A stretch of 64,000 nucleotides of DNA from Candidatus Zixiibacteriota bacterium (GCA_028289585.1 JANQPI010000020.1:222039-286038), one strand, 5' to 3'; shown: positions 35,411 through 44,668, numbered from the stretch's first letter. Numbers and translations: made by a program. Notes: generated by a model not told the origin, from the letters alone.

Positions 35411-35734
35411 CTAGTTGGCGATGACGTTATATGTCTTGAAATCTGACGTCATCGGTGGGGTGCGGCCCTCTTTGCGTGCCTGGGCGACGTCTTCAAAGCC
35501 GCGTTTGTGACCTTCGATAAACGCCTCGCTCTTGGTCCAAGCTTTGAAGTTCTCCTCGGACTCCCATTGCGAGACGACGAGATACGGATCATCGGGTGAC
35601 GTCTGCGGCTTAAGCACCTGCATCGAGATGAAGCCCGGCATTTTATCGATCGCGCCGGCGCGGGACTGGAAAAGCGTTTCGAATCGGTCGGTGTAATCGG
35701 GTTGGCAGCTGATATAGTTGATGGCGACGAACAT
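35411..35734 (-). CDS. ABM-fold monooxygenase, IsdG/HmoA-like
   Basis: A 107-residue antibiotic-biosynthesis-monooxygenase (dimeric ferredoxin-like) protein. Asn6 (VAINY), Trp66 (FKAWTKS) and His76 (EGHKRG) occupy positions one residue off the catalytic Asn7/Trp67/His77 triad of staphylococcal IsdG, so heme degradation is a reasonable prediction. The start at 35734 is preceded by GGGAGGGG; a 7-codon in-frame extension to 35755 would overlap that site. A terminator and a possible attenuator lie about 225 nt upstream on the same strand. Confidence 0.82.
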   Translation of the reverse strand: MFVAINYISCQPDYTDRFETLFQSRAGAIDKMPGFISMQVLKPQTSPDDPYLVVSQWESEENFKAWTKSEAFIEGHKRGFEDVAQARKEGRTPPMTSDFKTYNVIAN

Positions 35735-35958
35735 TTCGCCCCTCCCTAGGGTCAAGTCCTTAATGAAAATGCTTTCAGTGAAGCCTCTGTCTCGGGCGAT
35801 AAAAGGGGATGAATACTATCCGCGCAAGCGATTCATGGCTGGAGTCGTCGGAATCGCAGGGCAAGCGGCCTAGATTAGGCCTAACCCATTGTAGAGATGG
35901 GAGTTGACCCCAGCGGGGCTCGTCGATTCGTTGGGGAGGGAAGGTCGCTTGCGACCAT

Positions 35959-35993
35959 AAAAAATCCCGGTTAGGCTGGTCAACCTAACCGGG
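35959..35993 (-). terminator. Intrinsic terminator
   Basis: On the minus strand CCCGGTTAGG, 8-nt loop, CCTAACCGGG (35966-35993) gives a perfect 10-bp stem followed by A and six T (35959-35964). Confidence 0.9.
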
Positions 35994-36040
35994 TGGACGA
36001 TATTAGGTAATCCACAGAAAGAGTAACACTTTCCGATTGC
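35959..36040 (-). ncRNA. Candidate ~80-nt small RNA or attenuated leader
   Basis: A predicted transcript from a strong promoter to an intrinsic terminator. It contains a GAAAG...CTTTC hairpin, then ACCTAA, then the terminator stem. ACCTAA can pair with TTAGGT in the 5' arm of the terminator, so two mutually exclusive folds exist. It may be a free small RNA, or the leader of the IsdG-like gene whose ATG is 225 nt beyond the terminator. Confidence 0.5.
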
Positions 36041-36046
36041 AACGAT

Positions 36047-36106
36047 AATTTAACATTTCTCTCTAGGCTGTCAAGGTGATTTAAGGAGATTTTTCAAGAT
36101 TTTTCA
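36047..36106 (-). promoter_or_regulatory. Strong promoter with phased A-tracts
   Basis: On the minus strand TTGACA (36069-36074), 16 bp, TAAATT (36047-36052). Upstream, two perfect tandem copies of a 10-bp unit (36087-36106) place A5 tracts exactly one helical turn apart, as in UP elements or curved DNA before strong promoters. Confidence 0.7.
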
Positions 36107-36240
36107 ACAGTGGTTGCTTTCAGCTAAACGATTTTCTGGCAGTAGGTTAGGCGACTCATGGCACCACTCCAACGAGGGTGCTTGGAAAGGTCAGGAAGGG
36201 CGCAAAATCTGCCCCGGGAGATAGGCTCGATTCGGCCCCG

Positions 36241-36260
36241 GTGGATAACTCGGTGGATAA
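36241..36260. repeat. Pair of DnaA-box-like direct repeats
   Basis: Two copies of GTGGATAA (36241-36248, 36253-36260), each preceded by CG, read on the minus strand as TTATCCACC, one mismatch from the DnaA box TTATCCACA. They are 12 bp apart. A third one-mismatch site lies at 36008-36016. Confidence 0.4.
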
Positions 36261-36266
36261 GAATTT

Positions 36267-36295
36267 GGCCGGGACGATGTGGGGTCGCCCCGGCC
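36267..36295 (-). terminator. GC-rich hairpin downstream of nrdJ
   Basis: GGCCGGG...CCCGGCC, extended inside by CGA/TCG after one mismatch, forms a strong stem 37 nt after the nrdJ stop. On the minus strand it is followed by AAATTCTT, so it is not a canonical intrinsic terminator. Confidence 0.4.
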
Positions 36296-36331
36296 AGGTC
36301 TCACGAAAAAGACAAGAGAGATAGAGGCAGG

Positions 36332-39300
36332 TTAGCTACACCCACTTGTGGCACCGCAGGTGTCGCATTTGAGGCAAGTTCCATTGCGGACCATCGTGAA
36401 CGAACCACAATCGCCGCACATATCGCCCGTGTAGCCTATCGAACGCGCTTGTTCGTAGCTTTGGGCGACGACGCCACTTCCGGCCGCGGCAGTCGCCGCG
36501 CCGTTCGCCGTCGATTTGTCTGTTGTTGCAGCACCAGCCGCAACCGCCACCGTCGTACCATCACCAATCCCTTCCTGAGTGCTGAGAGATGAGCGGGCAT
36601 CCCCCGTCGCTCCCTGACCGCTCCCGTTTGTGTCATCCGTTACCGTCTCCGAGGTCACACGCGGTTTCGCCCCGTTCTGCCGACTGTCGGCCGGCGCATG
36701 ACCGTTCAGGCTGCCGTTGGTCGACGGTTCATGTCCCGCGGGATAAACCAACCGATCGGAATCGATCGCCTCTGTCCGTCGCTGACCGGTCAGCGTCTGG
36801 CTGACCTGCGGCGCGACGATCTCCTCGGCCTCAACCGCGCCCTCTTCGATTGGATCACCGAGCGTGTCACCGCGAAGATCCTCAGCCTGGACATGGGCGA
36901 GATCAGTGCGACCGAGGTAGGTGATTGCGAGTTCGCGGAAGATGTAGTCGATGATCGAGGTCGTCATCTTGATCGACTTGTTCCCCTCGACCATCCCGCT
37001 CGGCTCGAAGCGACTGAACAGGAACGCGTCGACATACTCCTCAAGCGGCACGCCATGCTGGAGGCCGAGCGAAATCGCGATCGCGAAACTATTCATGAGC
37101 GAGCGGAACGCCGCCCCCTCACGATGCATGTCGAGAAAGATTTCGCCGAGGGTACCGTCGGTGTACTCACCAGTGTGCAGGTAGACTTTGTGACCGGCGA
37201 TCGTCGCTTTCTGGGTGTAGCCGCCGCGACGGTTCGGCATCTTGCGACGCTTGGCGAGATACCGGTAGACAACACGCTCGGCCGCTTTCTCCGCCGCCGT
37301 GGCAATATCAAGGCCGTCGCCGTCGAGCTGCTCCATCTCTTCGTCAGACAACAGCGACGTCGAGAGCGGCTGTGAGAGCTTGGAGCCATCGCGATAGAGC
37401 GCGACCGCTTTTGTCATCAGTTCCCAGGAGAGATGGTAGGCACGCTTGACATCGTCGATCGATGCTTCGGCTGGCATGTTGATCGTTTTGGAGATCGCTC
37501 CCGAGATAAATGACTGTGCGGCCGCCATCGTACGGATATGCGCTTCGAACGCAATGTAACGGGTACCGATCTTACCACACTTGTTGGCGCAGTCGAAGAT
37601 CGGCAGGTGCTCGTCATTGAGATGCGGCGCACTCTCGATCGTCATTGTCCCGCAGACATACTGATTAGCTTTCTCAATCTGTTCCCGCGTAAAGCCGAGT
37701 TCGGTAAGCAGGTTGAAGTCGGGTGCGTTGAACATCTTGGGATCGATACCGAGGGTGTCGGTCAGGAACTCCTCGCCAAGCGTGAACTTGTTGAACGCAA
37801 AGGTGAGATCGAAGATCGTCGGCAGTGACGCCTCGATTGTTGCCAGTTCGGCATCGGTGAAGCCCTTCGCCTTCAGCGTCTCATGATTAACGAACGGTGC
37901 ACCTTTGATCGTCTTGTGACCGGTCGCGTACTTGATGATGTCATCGATCTGGGTGTCATCGTAGCCGAGCTTGGCCAACGCGACGGGAACCGACTGATTG
38001 ATGATCTTGAAATAGCCGCCGCCAGCGAGCTTCTTATACTTCACCAGTGCGAAATCAGGTTCGATACCCGTCGTGTCACAATCCATCACCAGACCAATGG
38101 TACCGGTCGGCGCGATAACAGTCGCCTGCGCGTTGCGGTAGCCGTGCACCTCACCGAGTTCCAGTGCCTCATCCCAGGCTTTGCGAGCCGCGGTGACCAT
38201 CGTTTCGGGGAGATACTCCGCCGCGAGCCCCATCGGTTTGATCGTCAGCTCTTCGTATTCCGACTTATCCGCATTGTAGGCGGCCCGGCGGTGATTCCGG
38301 ATAACACGGAGCATATGCTCCCGGTTGCGGAAGTATCCCGGGAAGGGACCAAGCTCACGAGCTATTTCGGCCGACGTCCGGTACGAGTGTCCGGTCAACA
38401 GCGCCGTAAGCGCCGAACACCAGGCCCGTCCGCGCGGTGAATCGTAGGCAATCCCCATGCGCATGAGCAGCGTGCCGAGATTGGCGTAGCCAAGACCAAG
38501 CGTGCGGTACTCGTAGGACCGGCGGGCTATCTCTTCCGACGGAAACTGCGCCATCAGCACCGAGACTTCGAGCACGATTGTCCAGAGCCGAACGGCGTGC
38601 TTGTAACCGGCAATGTCGAACGATCCGTCTTCGCGGAGGAATTTGACGAGATTGATCGACGCCAGATTGCAGGCGGTATCGTCGAGGAACATGTACTCCG
38701 AGCACGGATTCGACGCATTGATGCGGCCGTCCTCGGGACAGGTGTGCCATTCGTTGATCGTTGAGTCGTACTGAACACCGGGATCAGCACACGCCCAGGC
38801 GGCGTATGAAATCTTGTCCCACATCTCGGTGGCAGGAATGGAGCGGGCCACTTCGTTGCTCGTGCGATGCTTCAGTTGCCACTCGGCCTTCTTGCTGAGC
38901 GCCTCGAAGAACTCATTCGGAATACGAACGGAGTTGTTCGAGTTCTGACCCGATACGGTCAGGTACGCCTCCGAGTCCCAGTTCGTGTCAAGCTGGACAA
39001 ACTCGATTTCGGTCACGCCCTGGTCGGCGAGATCGAGAACCTTCTTGATGTAATTTTCAGGAACGGCGAACCGGCGGGCGGTTTTAAGTGCTGTTTTCAG
39101 CTTGTCGTTCGACTTCGGGTTGGTATCGACCGCACGGCTGCCGTTGGTGCCAACGACGGTCGCGGCGAGGATTTCCTGCAACCGGGTGTTGATAATCTTC
39201 GACCCGGCAACAAGGGAGGCAACCTTCTGCTCCTCGACAACTTTCCAATCGATGAAATCGATGACATCCGGGTGGTCGAGATCGAGACAGACCATTTTGG

Positions 39301-40084
39301 CCGCCCGACGTGTGGTTCCTCCCGACTTGATCGCACCGGCGGCGCGATCGCCGATCTTAAGAAACGACATCAGACCCGAGGACTTGCCACCACCCGAGAG
39401 TTTTTCGCCAGCGCCACGGAGGTTCGAAAAGTTGGTCCCGGTACCGGATCCGAATTTGAATAGGCGCGCTTCACGGACCCACAAGTCCATGATTCCCCCG
39501 TCGTTAACAAGATCGTCTGAGATCGACTGAATAAAACAGGCGTGCGGCTGCGGATGTTCGTAGGCATTTGTCGCTCGCACCATTTGATGCGTTGTCGGGT
39601 CGACATAATGATGACCCTGAGCCGGACCGGTGATGCCGTAGGCGAAATGAAGGCCGGTGTTGAACCATTGCGGCGAATTGGGCGCGGCAATTTGCGTCGC
39701 CAGCATATAGGAAAGCTCATCATAGAACACCTGAGCATCCTGAGCCGAATCGAAATACCCGTGCTCTTCGCCCCAGTGCCGCCAGCAACCGGCGAGGCGA
39801 TGGAAGACCTGACGGGCGTCGGTTTCACCACCCATGGTCGGGTTGCCATCGACATCGGTCTTCGGATTTCCGTCGGCATCGAGCTGCGGCACTCCGGCTT
39901 TGCGGAAATACTTCTGCGCCAGAATATCAACGGCGACTTGGGACCAGGCCTGGGGTGCTTGAACTTCGTCGTTCTTAAAGACCACCGAGCCGTCGGGATT
40001 CCGAATTTCCGACGAGCGGGTTTCAAACGGGATAGAATCGTAGGGAGACTTGCCCGCCTCGGTGAAATAGCGATTAACCTTCAC
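36332..40084 (-). CDS. nrdJ: Vitamin B12-dependent (class II) ribonucleotide reductase
   Basis: A 1250-residue adenosylcobalamin-dependent reductase that makes deoxyribonucleotides without oxygen. Visible are [33 protein letters not shown] ([13 protein letters not shown]), [19 protein letters not shown] and [19 protein letters not shown]. The C-terminus is the typical Cys cluster [18 protein letters not shown] followed by [10 protein letters not shown] Pro/Gly/Thr-rich linker (~1100-1210) precedes it. The GTG start at 40084 lies 6 nt after a perfect AGGAGG; an in-frame extension to 40249 would include the promoter region. NrdR-like boxes lie upstream. No intein was seen. Confidence 0.96.
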   Translation of the reverse strand: MKVNRYFTEAGKSPYDSIPFETRSSEIRNPDGSVVFKNDEVQAPQAWSQVAVDILAQKYFRKAGVPQLDADGNPKTDVDGNPTMGGETDARQVFHRLAGCWRHWGEEHGYFDSAQDAQVFYDELSYMLATQIAAPNSPQWFNTGLHFAYGITGPAQGHHYVDPTTHQMVRATNAYEHPQPHACFIQSISDDLVNDGGIMDLWVREARLFKFGSGTGTNFSNLRGAGEKLSGGGKSSGLMSFLKIGDRAAGAIKSGGTTRRAAKMVCLDLDHPDVIDFIDWKVVEEQKVASLVAGSKIINTRLQEILAATVVGTNGSRAVDTNPKSNDKLKTALKTARRFAVPENYIKKVLDLADQGVTEIEFVQLDTNWDSEAYLTVSGQNSNNSVRIPNEFFEALSKKAEWQLKHRTSNEVARSIPATEMWDKISYAAWACADPGVQYDSTINEWHTCPEDGRINASNPCSEYMFLDDTACNLASINLVKFLREDGSFDIAGYKHAVRLWTIVLEVSVLMAQFPSEEIARRSYEYRTLGLGYANLGTLLMRMGIAYDSPRGRAWCSALTALLTGHSYRTSAEIARELGPFPGYFRNREHMLRVIRNHRRAAYNADKSEYEELTIKPMGLAAEYLPETMVTAARKAWDEALELGEVHGYRNAQATVIAPTGTIGLVMDCDTTGIEPDFALVKYKKLAGGGYFKIINQSVPVALAKLGYDDTQIDDIIKYATGHKTIKGAPFVNHETLKAKGFTDAELATIEASLPTIFDLTFAFNKFTLGEEFLTDTLGIDPKMFNAPDFNLLTELGFTREQIEKANQYVCGTMTIESAPHLNDEHLPIFDCANKCGKIGTRYIAFEAHIRTMAAAQSFISGAISKTINMPAEASIDDVKRAYHLSWELMTKAVALYRDGSKLSQPLSTSLLSDEEMEQLDGDGLDIATAAEKAAERVVYRYLAKRRKMPNRRGGYTQKATIAGHKVYLHTGEYTDGTLGEIFLDMHREGAAFRSLMNSFAIAISLGLQHGVPLEEYVDAFLFSRFEPSGMVEGNKSIKMTTSIIDYIFRELAITYLGRTDLAHVQAEDLRGDTLGDPIEEGAVEAEEIVAPQVSQTLTGQRRTEAIDSDRLVYPAGHEPSTNGSLNGHAPADSRQNGAKPRVTSETVTDDTNGSGQGATGDARSSLSTQEGIGDGTTVAVAAGAATTDKSTANGAATAAAGSGVVAQSYEQARSIGYTGDMCGDCGSFTMVRNGTCLKCDTCGATSGCS

Positions 40085-40245
40085 GAATGACCTCCTGTCG
40101 ACACCGGTGCAAATAGGGGTGGTGCCGCGCGATCTCTCTTTCCTCATCCTCTGGTGATGCGACCGACCCTTCCTAGCCCCCGGCGAGAGACGCTGGGATT
40201 CCGGGTCAAAATGGCGGCCGTCCCTGGCCCTTCCATCCGCGTGGG

Positions 40246-40292
40246 GCACAAGATATTGTGTTCAACGGTGCAACCACCACAAAACCTAGTGG
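40246..40292 (-). promoter_or_regulatory. Tandem NrdR-like boxes over the nrdJ promoter
   Basis: Box 1 GCACAAGATATTGTGT (40246-40261) matches 14 of 16 positions of the NrdR consensus as I recall it; box 2 CCACAAAACCTAGTGG (40277-40292) matches about 11. They are 31 bp apart, the usual three-turn NrdR spacing. On the minus strand TTGTGG (40277-40282), 16 bp, CACAAT (40255-40260) is a promoter covered by both boxes. Confidence 0.7.
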
Positions 40293-40395
40293 CATATTGC
40301 GCTTTTGCGTATTCCGTTGAGCGACAAAAACGTAGCTCATTGACCCCGGCGAGCTGCTGAGGCTTATACGGGAAGCTATGCTCGATAAGAAAAAA

Positions 40396-40424
40396 TTAAC
40401 AAATGTAAGTAGTTGATATAAAAT
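40396..40424 (+). promoter_or_regulatory. Strong plus-strand promoter in AT-rich tract
   Basis: TTAACA (40396-40401), 17 bp, TAAAAT (40419-40424). It lies in the most AT-rich part of the window (about 29% GC, 40381-40500). The next plus-strand gene starts at 40751, so the leader would be ~320 nt. Confidence 0.65.
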
Positions 40425-40750
40425 GTCTTAGAACTCTATGACTTCTTAAGATAAATTACCCACAAGTCTCGTATCAAAAACTCACAATCTGAATTGTTGC
40501 GTTGCATTAAGTTACCAAGCCCAACTTGAGTTATACACCGAGAATCCCACGCAATGTGGACAGTTATGGGGAAAGGACGACCCTATTTGCCTCACTTTCG
40601 ACTCTCGCCAGGACAGTGGGGAGCGAACAGACGACACCTCGCGAGCGGTTCTAACGAGCATCAAGATCATCCCGGAATCGCAACTGCCCACTTGCCGAAA
40701 CGTACCGGTCAGCCGATGCTGCCCGGGGGCAGAACAGAAGGAGTCACCAC
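40425..40750 (+). other. Long leader of the CDGSH gene
   Basis: About 325 bp without a supported ORF. It contains DnaA-box-like TTACCCACA (40456-40464) and a CTGCCC-GG-GGGCAG inverted repeat (40719-40732) just before the Shine-Dalgarno. No known riboswitch is recognised. A 90-codon ORF at 40554-40826 lacks protein-like features. Confidence 0.4.
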
Positions 40751-40945
40751 ATGTCGGAGTCGACCGTCCGCATCACCGTCAACAAAGGAGCATCCGCTAA
40801 GATCGAAGCGGATATCATCGAAGTAACGCTTCCCGACGGAACCGTAGAACAAAAGAACGGCAAAGCGTTCCTGTGCCGCTGTAGCGAGTCAAAGAATCAG
40901 CCGTTCTGCGACGGTTCGCACAAAGAGTGTGAGTTTGACGCCTGA
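40751..40945 (+). CDS. CDGSH-type iron-sulfur protein
   Basis: A 64-residue protein with the CDGSH 2Fe-2S motif C-x-C-x2-S-x5-F-C-D-G-S-H: Cys42, Cys44, Cys53 and His57 (FLCRCSESKNQPFCDGSH). The 3Cys-1His cluster is redox-active and labile; bacterial members act in iron/redox handling, but the partner is unknown. An AAGGAG precedes the ATG. The next gene starts inside its 3' end. Confidence 0.92.
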   Translation: MSESTVRITVNKGASAKIEADIIEVTLPDGTVEQKNGKAFLCRCSESKNQPFCDGSHKECEFDA

Positions 40946-41288
40946 TTCACCAACCTGGCTCTACCTGATGGCACCGGCGACCGGCCTGATCATCTTGACA
41001 GCAGGTGTCATTATGACAATCTGGCCGCCGCGCTCGATCAACCCGTGGTACGGTCATCGAACGGCGCGTTCGATGCAATCGTCCGAGCACTGGGAAATCG
41101 CGCAACGTCTGTCCGCTCAGTCGATGATTAGAAACGGTGCGATTGCGACCGGAATCGGCGCGATCGCCTGTATCTTTCCGCTTGCCACGGCGATCCTGAT
41201 TGGTACGGGATCCGGATTAGTGCTGCTGTTCTTCGGATTGTTTCGCGTTGAGCGAACGCTTCGTATCCGCTTTCCCGACGCCGAGTAA
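40929..41288 (+). CDS. SdpI-family membrane protein
   Basis: A 119-residue protein with three hydrophobic segments and the SdpI/YhfL-type signature WPPRSINPWYGHRTARSMQS. SdpI confers immunity to the SdpC toxin in Bacillus, but most family members have no known function. The GTG start at 40929 overlaps the CDGSH gene by 17 bp in another frame, so translation is probably coupled. Confidence 0.8.
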   Translation: MSLTPDSPTWLYLMAPATGLIILTAGVIMTIWPPRSINPWYGHRTARSMQSSEHWEIAQRLSAQSMIRNGAIATGIGAIACIFPLATAILIGTGSGLVLLFFGLFRVERTLRIRFPDAE

Positions 41289-41296
41289 CTGTCGGG

Positions 41297-41845
41297 CTAA
41301 GGGCTCGTACGCTGACTGCGCGCGTAGATAGCTACGAGCGGTGGGATGGTGACAAGCTGCACCAGGAGACCTGGCCACGACGTATCCGCGAAACCGAGCC
41401 GCGCGAAGAACTCAACTGCCCCGTAGGGCATCTTCCAAATCAGATTAAGTAGGGCGAGCGATACCCCAAACAGGAGCCGCCCGGCGATCATCGCCAGGAC
41501 GAGTGACAGAACGACATTGAGCCCCAGCCGTGCGTACGCCATCCCTGCGACCAATCCGTAGATCGCCAGTTCGACCGTCATGAGCGGCACCGCATACGTC
41601 GGCGGCATACCCGTGATGAGATGCGAAATCAGTGGTGCGCCGAGGCCAACGAGCAATCCGCTGACAGGCCCCCCAAGAAAGCCGGCCAGGAGAACCGGAA
41701 GATGCATGGGAAGCCAGATGCGGCCGGCGAGAGAAAACTGATGGAACGCAATTGGAAGTGTGACCGCCAATGCGATCCCGATTACGATCATTGCCGTCAG
41801 TGTCAATGGACGGGGAGTCAATCTCGTTAGTGCTGCGGTAGACAT
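41297..41845 (-). CDS. ECF transporter S component-like protein
   Basis: A 182-residue protein with about five or six transmembrane helices. LPMHLPVLLAGFLGGPVSG, then GLGAPLISHLITGMPP and LMTVELAIYGLVAG, resembles vitamin-uptake ECF S components. The ligand is not evident; the ATPase and T-subunit genes are not in the window. Its stop is 8 bp from the convergent SdpI-like stop. Confidence 0.75.
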   Translation of the reverse strand: MSTAALTRLTPRPLTLTAMIVIGIALAVTLPIAFHQFSLAGRIWLPMHLPVLLAGFLGGPVSGLLVGLGAPLISHLITGMPPTYAVPLMTVELAIYGLVAGMAYARLGLNVVLSLVLAMIAGRLLFGVSLALLNLIWKMPYGAVEFFARLGFADTSWPGLLVQLVTIPPLVAIYARSQRTSP

Positions 41846-41910
41846 ACGCGGTTACCAATCCCTCACGAGAAACGCTGAGCTACATGACAATCGAACAATG
41901 GTGGTTCTGT

Positions 41911-42108
41911 TCACTGCTGGTTACGCCAGTCATCCGTCAACTTTCCGGCGTATCCCCAATTCTCTTCGGCCACTTCATCGAGAACAACATGAATATACTC
42001 AGGCTTCTTACCGAGGACTCGAACGAGTGACTCGGTGACATCGCGTACCAGCTCTTCTTTCTGTGCACGCGTGACACCGGCGATAACTTTGATATTAACG
42101 TATGGCAC
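41911..42108 (-). CDS. 4-oxalocrotonate tautomerase-like protein
   Basis: A 65-residue tautomerase superfamily protein. After Met removal the N-terminal Pro (MPYVNIKVIAG) is the catalytic base. The sequence TRAQKEELVRDVTESLVRVLGK forms the helix and EYIHVVLDEVAEENWG the second strand. The substrate is unknown. It starts 11 nt after the ettA stop, on the same strand. Confidence 0.9.
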   Translation of the reverse strand: MPYVNIKVIAGVTRAQKEELVRDVTESLVRVLGKKPEYIHVVLDEVAEENWGYAGKLTDDWRNQQ

Positions 42109-42119
42109 AATGTTCTCTC

Positions 42120-43793
42120 CTAAGCCCGTACCAAACGGCGATAGCGGTTACGGCGATTCTCAAACAGACCGGTGCCGATCTCCTTCTTACGCCATTCCTC
42201 ATACGCCGCGAAGTTCCCGGTGAAAAACCGTACGTTGCTTTCTCCTTCGAACACGAGGAGATGCGTGCAGACGCGATCGAGAAAGAAGCGATCGTGCGAA
42301 ATCACCATGATGTTTCCAGCGAAAGCGTGGATCGCCTCTTCGAGCAGGCGGAGCGTGTTGACATCAAGATCATTCGTTGGTTCGTCGAGCAGCAGCAGGT
42401 TACCGCCAATTTTCAACATCTTGGCCAGGTACGCGCGATTGTGCTCGCCACCCGAGAGTTGACCGATTGTCTTCTGCTGCGAGTCACCCTTGAAATCGAA
42501 CAGGGCAAGATACTTGCGAATTGGAATCTCTTGCCCCCCAATTTCGACGTCGTCGCGCCCCTCACCGATTTCCGCAAGCAACGTTTGATTGGGATCAGAG
42601 CTGTCACGCAGCTGATCGACGTGCGAGGTGACAACGGTCGAACCCAGCGTCACCGTTCCTTCGTCGGGCTGCTCATCTCCAGTCACGAGTTTAAACAGCG
42701 TTGTCTTTCCGGCTCCGTTCGGACCAACTAAACCAACGACCGCGCCTTTGGGCAGGGAGAAGGAAAGGTCGTCAAAGAGCGGCGATCCACCGTACCCCTT
42801 ACTGACTTTGTCAAACACGACGACCTGCTCCCCAAGCGGGGGACCTGGATTGATCGTCAGGACCTGCGATGAATCCCGGTTCTTCTCCTGGGCGACCAAC
42901 TGTTCAAACTCGATCAGTCGGATTCGAGACAGATCGTTGCGATCCTGATTGGACATCTTGATCCAGTTGAGTTCGCGCTGCAAAAATTTCGCGCGGGGAG
43001 ACTTATCCTTTGCTTCCTGCGACAGTTGCCCCAGCTTCTGCTCGATCCAACTGGAGTAATTGCCTTCCCACGGAATGCCACGGCCACTATCGAGTTCCAG
43101 AATCCACTTGGTCACGTTGTCGAGGAAGTAGCGATCGTGCGTGACGATAATCACCGTACCGGGATACTCGCGAAGCTGCCCCTCGAGCCAGTCAACCGTC
43201 TCGGCATCAAGATGGTTCGTGGGCTCATCCAACAGCAGGAGGTCCGGTTGTTCGAGGAGGACACGGCAGAGCGCCACCCGGCGCTTCTCACCCCCCGACA
43301 GCGTTCCGACCGCGCGGTCGTCCTCGGGCAGCACCATCGCGTCCGAGGCAACGTCGAGTTTCTGATCCAAGTTCCAGGCATCCACGGCGTCCAGACGATC
43401 CTGAAGGACCGCCATGCGATCCATCGTCTTCTGCATCTCCTCGTCCGACAGGGATTCACCGAGCTTCGCTGTGACCTCATCGTATTCCCGGAGCATCTTT
43501 TGGATCTCCCCAAACGCATCTTCAAGCGTCTGACGAACCGTCCGGTCCGGATCGAGCCGTGGTTCCTGCTCGACAATACCCGCCGTATAGCCGGGGGTAA
43601 TCTCGGCGACGCCATCGAAGTCATCGTCGAGACCCGCCATGATGCGTAGTACCGTCGACTTACCCGCACCGTTGGAACCGACGATCCCAATCTTGGCACC
43701 GGGGAAAAAGGAGAGATTGATGTCTTTAAGCACCTGCCGCGTTCCGTAGTGCTTGTTCATGCGCAGCATGGTGAAGATGAATTTGTCAGCCAT
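42120..43793 (-). CDS. ettA: Energy-dependent translational throttle protein
   Basis: A 557-residue ABC-F protein with two ATPase domains: Walker A GSNGAGKST and GPNGAGKTT, signatures TLSGGEKRRVALCR and QLSGGEHNRAYLAK, and Walker B LLLLDEPTNHLD and LLLLDEPTNDLD. The EttA-type linker lies between them (EAKDKSPRAKFLQRELNWI). EttA binds the ribosomal E site and gates initiation by energy state. The C-terminal ENRRNRYRRLVRA is typical. A good promoter precedes it. Confidence 0.95.
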   Translation of the reverse strand: MADKFIFTMLRMNKHYGTRQVLKDINLSFFPGAKIGIVGSNGAGKSTVLRIMAGLDDDFDGVAEITPGYTAGIVEQEPRLDPDRTVRQTLEDAFGEIQKMLREYDEVTAKLGESLSDEEMQKTMDRMAVLQDRLDAVDAWNLDQKLDVASDAMVLPEDDRAVGTLSGGEKRRVALCRVLLEQPDLLLLDEPTNHLDAETVDWLEGQLREYPGTVIIVTHDRYFLDNVTKWILELDSGRGIPWEGNYSSWIEQKLGQLSQEAKDKSPRAKFLQRELNWIKMSNQDRNDLSRIRLIEFEQLVAQEKNRDSSQVLTINPGPPLGEQVVVFDKVSKGYGGSPLFDDLSFSLPKGAVVGLVGPNGAGKTTLFKLVTGDEQPDEGTVTLGSTVVTSHVDQLRDSSDPNQTLLAEIGEGRDDVEIGGQEIPIRKYLALFDFKGDSQQKTIGQLSGGEHNRAYLAKMLKIGGNLLLLDEPTNDLDVNTLRLLEEAIHAFAGNIMVISHDRFFLDRVCTHLLVFEGESNVRFFTGNFAAYEEWRKKEIGTGLFENRRNRYRRLVRA

Positions 43794-43825
43794 GAAACGT
43801 ATCGCCCTCGCTTTCCGTGCGATCG

Positions 43826-43854
43826 AAAGTAGGTTGCGATTGGGCGTCTGGCAA
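43826..43854 (-). promoter_or_regulatory. ettA promoter
   Basis: On the minus strand TTGCCA (43849-43854), 17 bp, TACTTT (43826-43831), giving a leader of about 25 nt. Confidence 0.6.
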
Positions 43855-43870
43855 GGTCGGGAATGAGCGT

Positions 43871-44668
43871 CTACGTTCGAGCGAAGCGCGCTTCCCAGTA
43901 TTCGTGTGTGACGCCAAATCCGAGTTTAGCATAGACCCGAATGGCGGGCTGGTTATCGGCTTTCACATTCAGACCCACCGTCATTTCCGGATCGTCCTCG
44001 CGGATGACGCTCACGAGTGCGGAGGTAACGAGCGTCCCGATCCCGTCATCACGATACCCCGGATCGACCGCGATCCCCCCGAGCATAGCGATCTGTTCGT
44101 CAGGAGCGAAGACATGTGTCCCGGCGACGGCGATAATCCTGTCATTGACGCGAATTGCGACAAAGCGACCGACATCAAGCAGTGAGACATCCCAGTACGA
44201 ACTCGGAAACGCGAGGCCATAGAATTCGGTCAGTTCCTCCGCGTGTTCTCCGTTCAACCGTTCCACATTGGCAGCGAATGGGTGATCAGCGGACGGCCGG
44301 AAGTCGTCGAGGCCCATCTTGAGGTAGCGACCCGGCGAGTGGCAGACATACGTTGCTTCCAATTGCGCGGCTATCGCAGGATCGTTGTAGTGGCAGTAGA
44401 ATTCCGGCGGAGCCAGCGGTAGCCATTCGTCGATCAGTGTCCGCATATGTTCGGTCCGCTGAAAAAGGAGCCAGGTTGGGATCCCCCCGGGATCGTACAT
44501 CATCCCCAAATCCTGCATGTGCCGCTCGCCGGCGTATGTCGCGCCATACTGACAACGATCAAAGTAGATGTCGTTCAGATCGCCGAGATGGTAGCCAAAG
44601 AGAATCTTGTCGCGAAGACAGAAACGGCGGATACGGGTCTTATCGTGGGTGAAGACCAGTCCGGCCAT
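43871..44668 (-). CDS. GNAT-family acetyltransferase
   Basis: A 265-residue protein. The C-terminal half is a GNAT domain with acetyl-CoA motif A AMLGGIAVDPGYRDDGIGTL (Q/RxxGxG/A as RDDGIGT) and motif B NQPAIRVYAKLGF. The N-terminal ~120 residues form a separate domain with HLGDLNDIYFDRCQYGA. The substrate is unknown. It starts 6 nt after the PC4-like gene. Confidence 0.82.
   Translation of the reverse strand: MAGLVFTHDKTRIRRFCLRDKILFGYHLGDLNDIYFDRCQYGATYAGERHMQDLGMMYDPGGIPTWLLFQRTEHMRTLIDEWLPLAPPEFYCHYNDPAIAAQLEATYVCHSPGRYLKMGLDDFRPSADHPFAANVERLNGEHAEELTEFYGLAFPSSYWDVSLLDVGRFVAIRVNDRIIAVAGTHVFAPDEQIAMLGGIAVDPGYRDDGIGTLVTSALVSVIREDDPEMTVGLNVKADNQPAIRVYAKLGFGVTHEYWEARFART

Noticed and set aside
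35870-36150. Recurring TTAGG motifs as a telomere-like or CRISPR-like array
   Set aside because: The copies are irregularly spaced and mostly explained by the terminator stem, its antiterminator partner and one short palindrome.
36001-36330. Replication origin next to nrdJ
   Set aside because: There are only two or three imperfect DnaA boxes, and no dnaA, dnaN, gyrB or parAB neighbours.
36332-40084. Intein inside nrdJ
   Set aside because: The catalytic motifs are continuous and no C-terminal HN-C splice junction or endonuclease block was seen; the extra length is the C-terminal linker and Cys cluster.
40554-40826. 90-codon plus-strand ORF before the CDGSH gene
   Set aside because: The sequence is low-quality, rich in Pro/Arg/His, lacks a ribosome site and overlaps the well-supported CDGSH gene in another frame.
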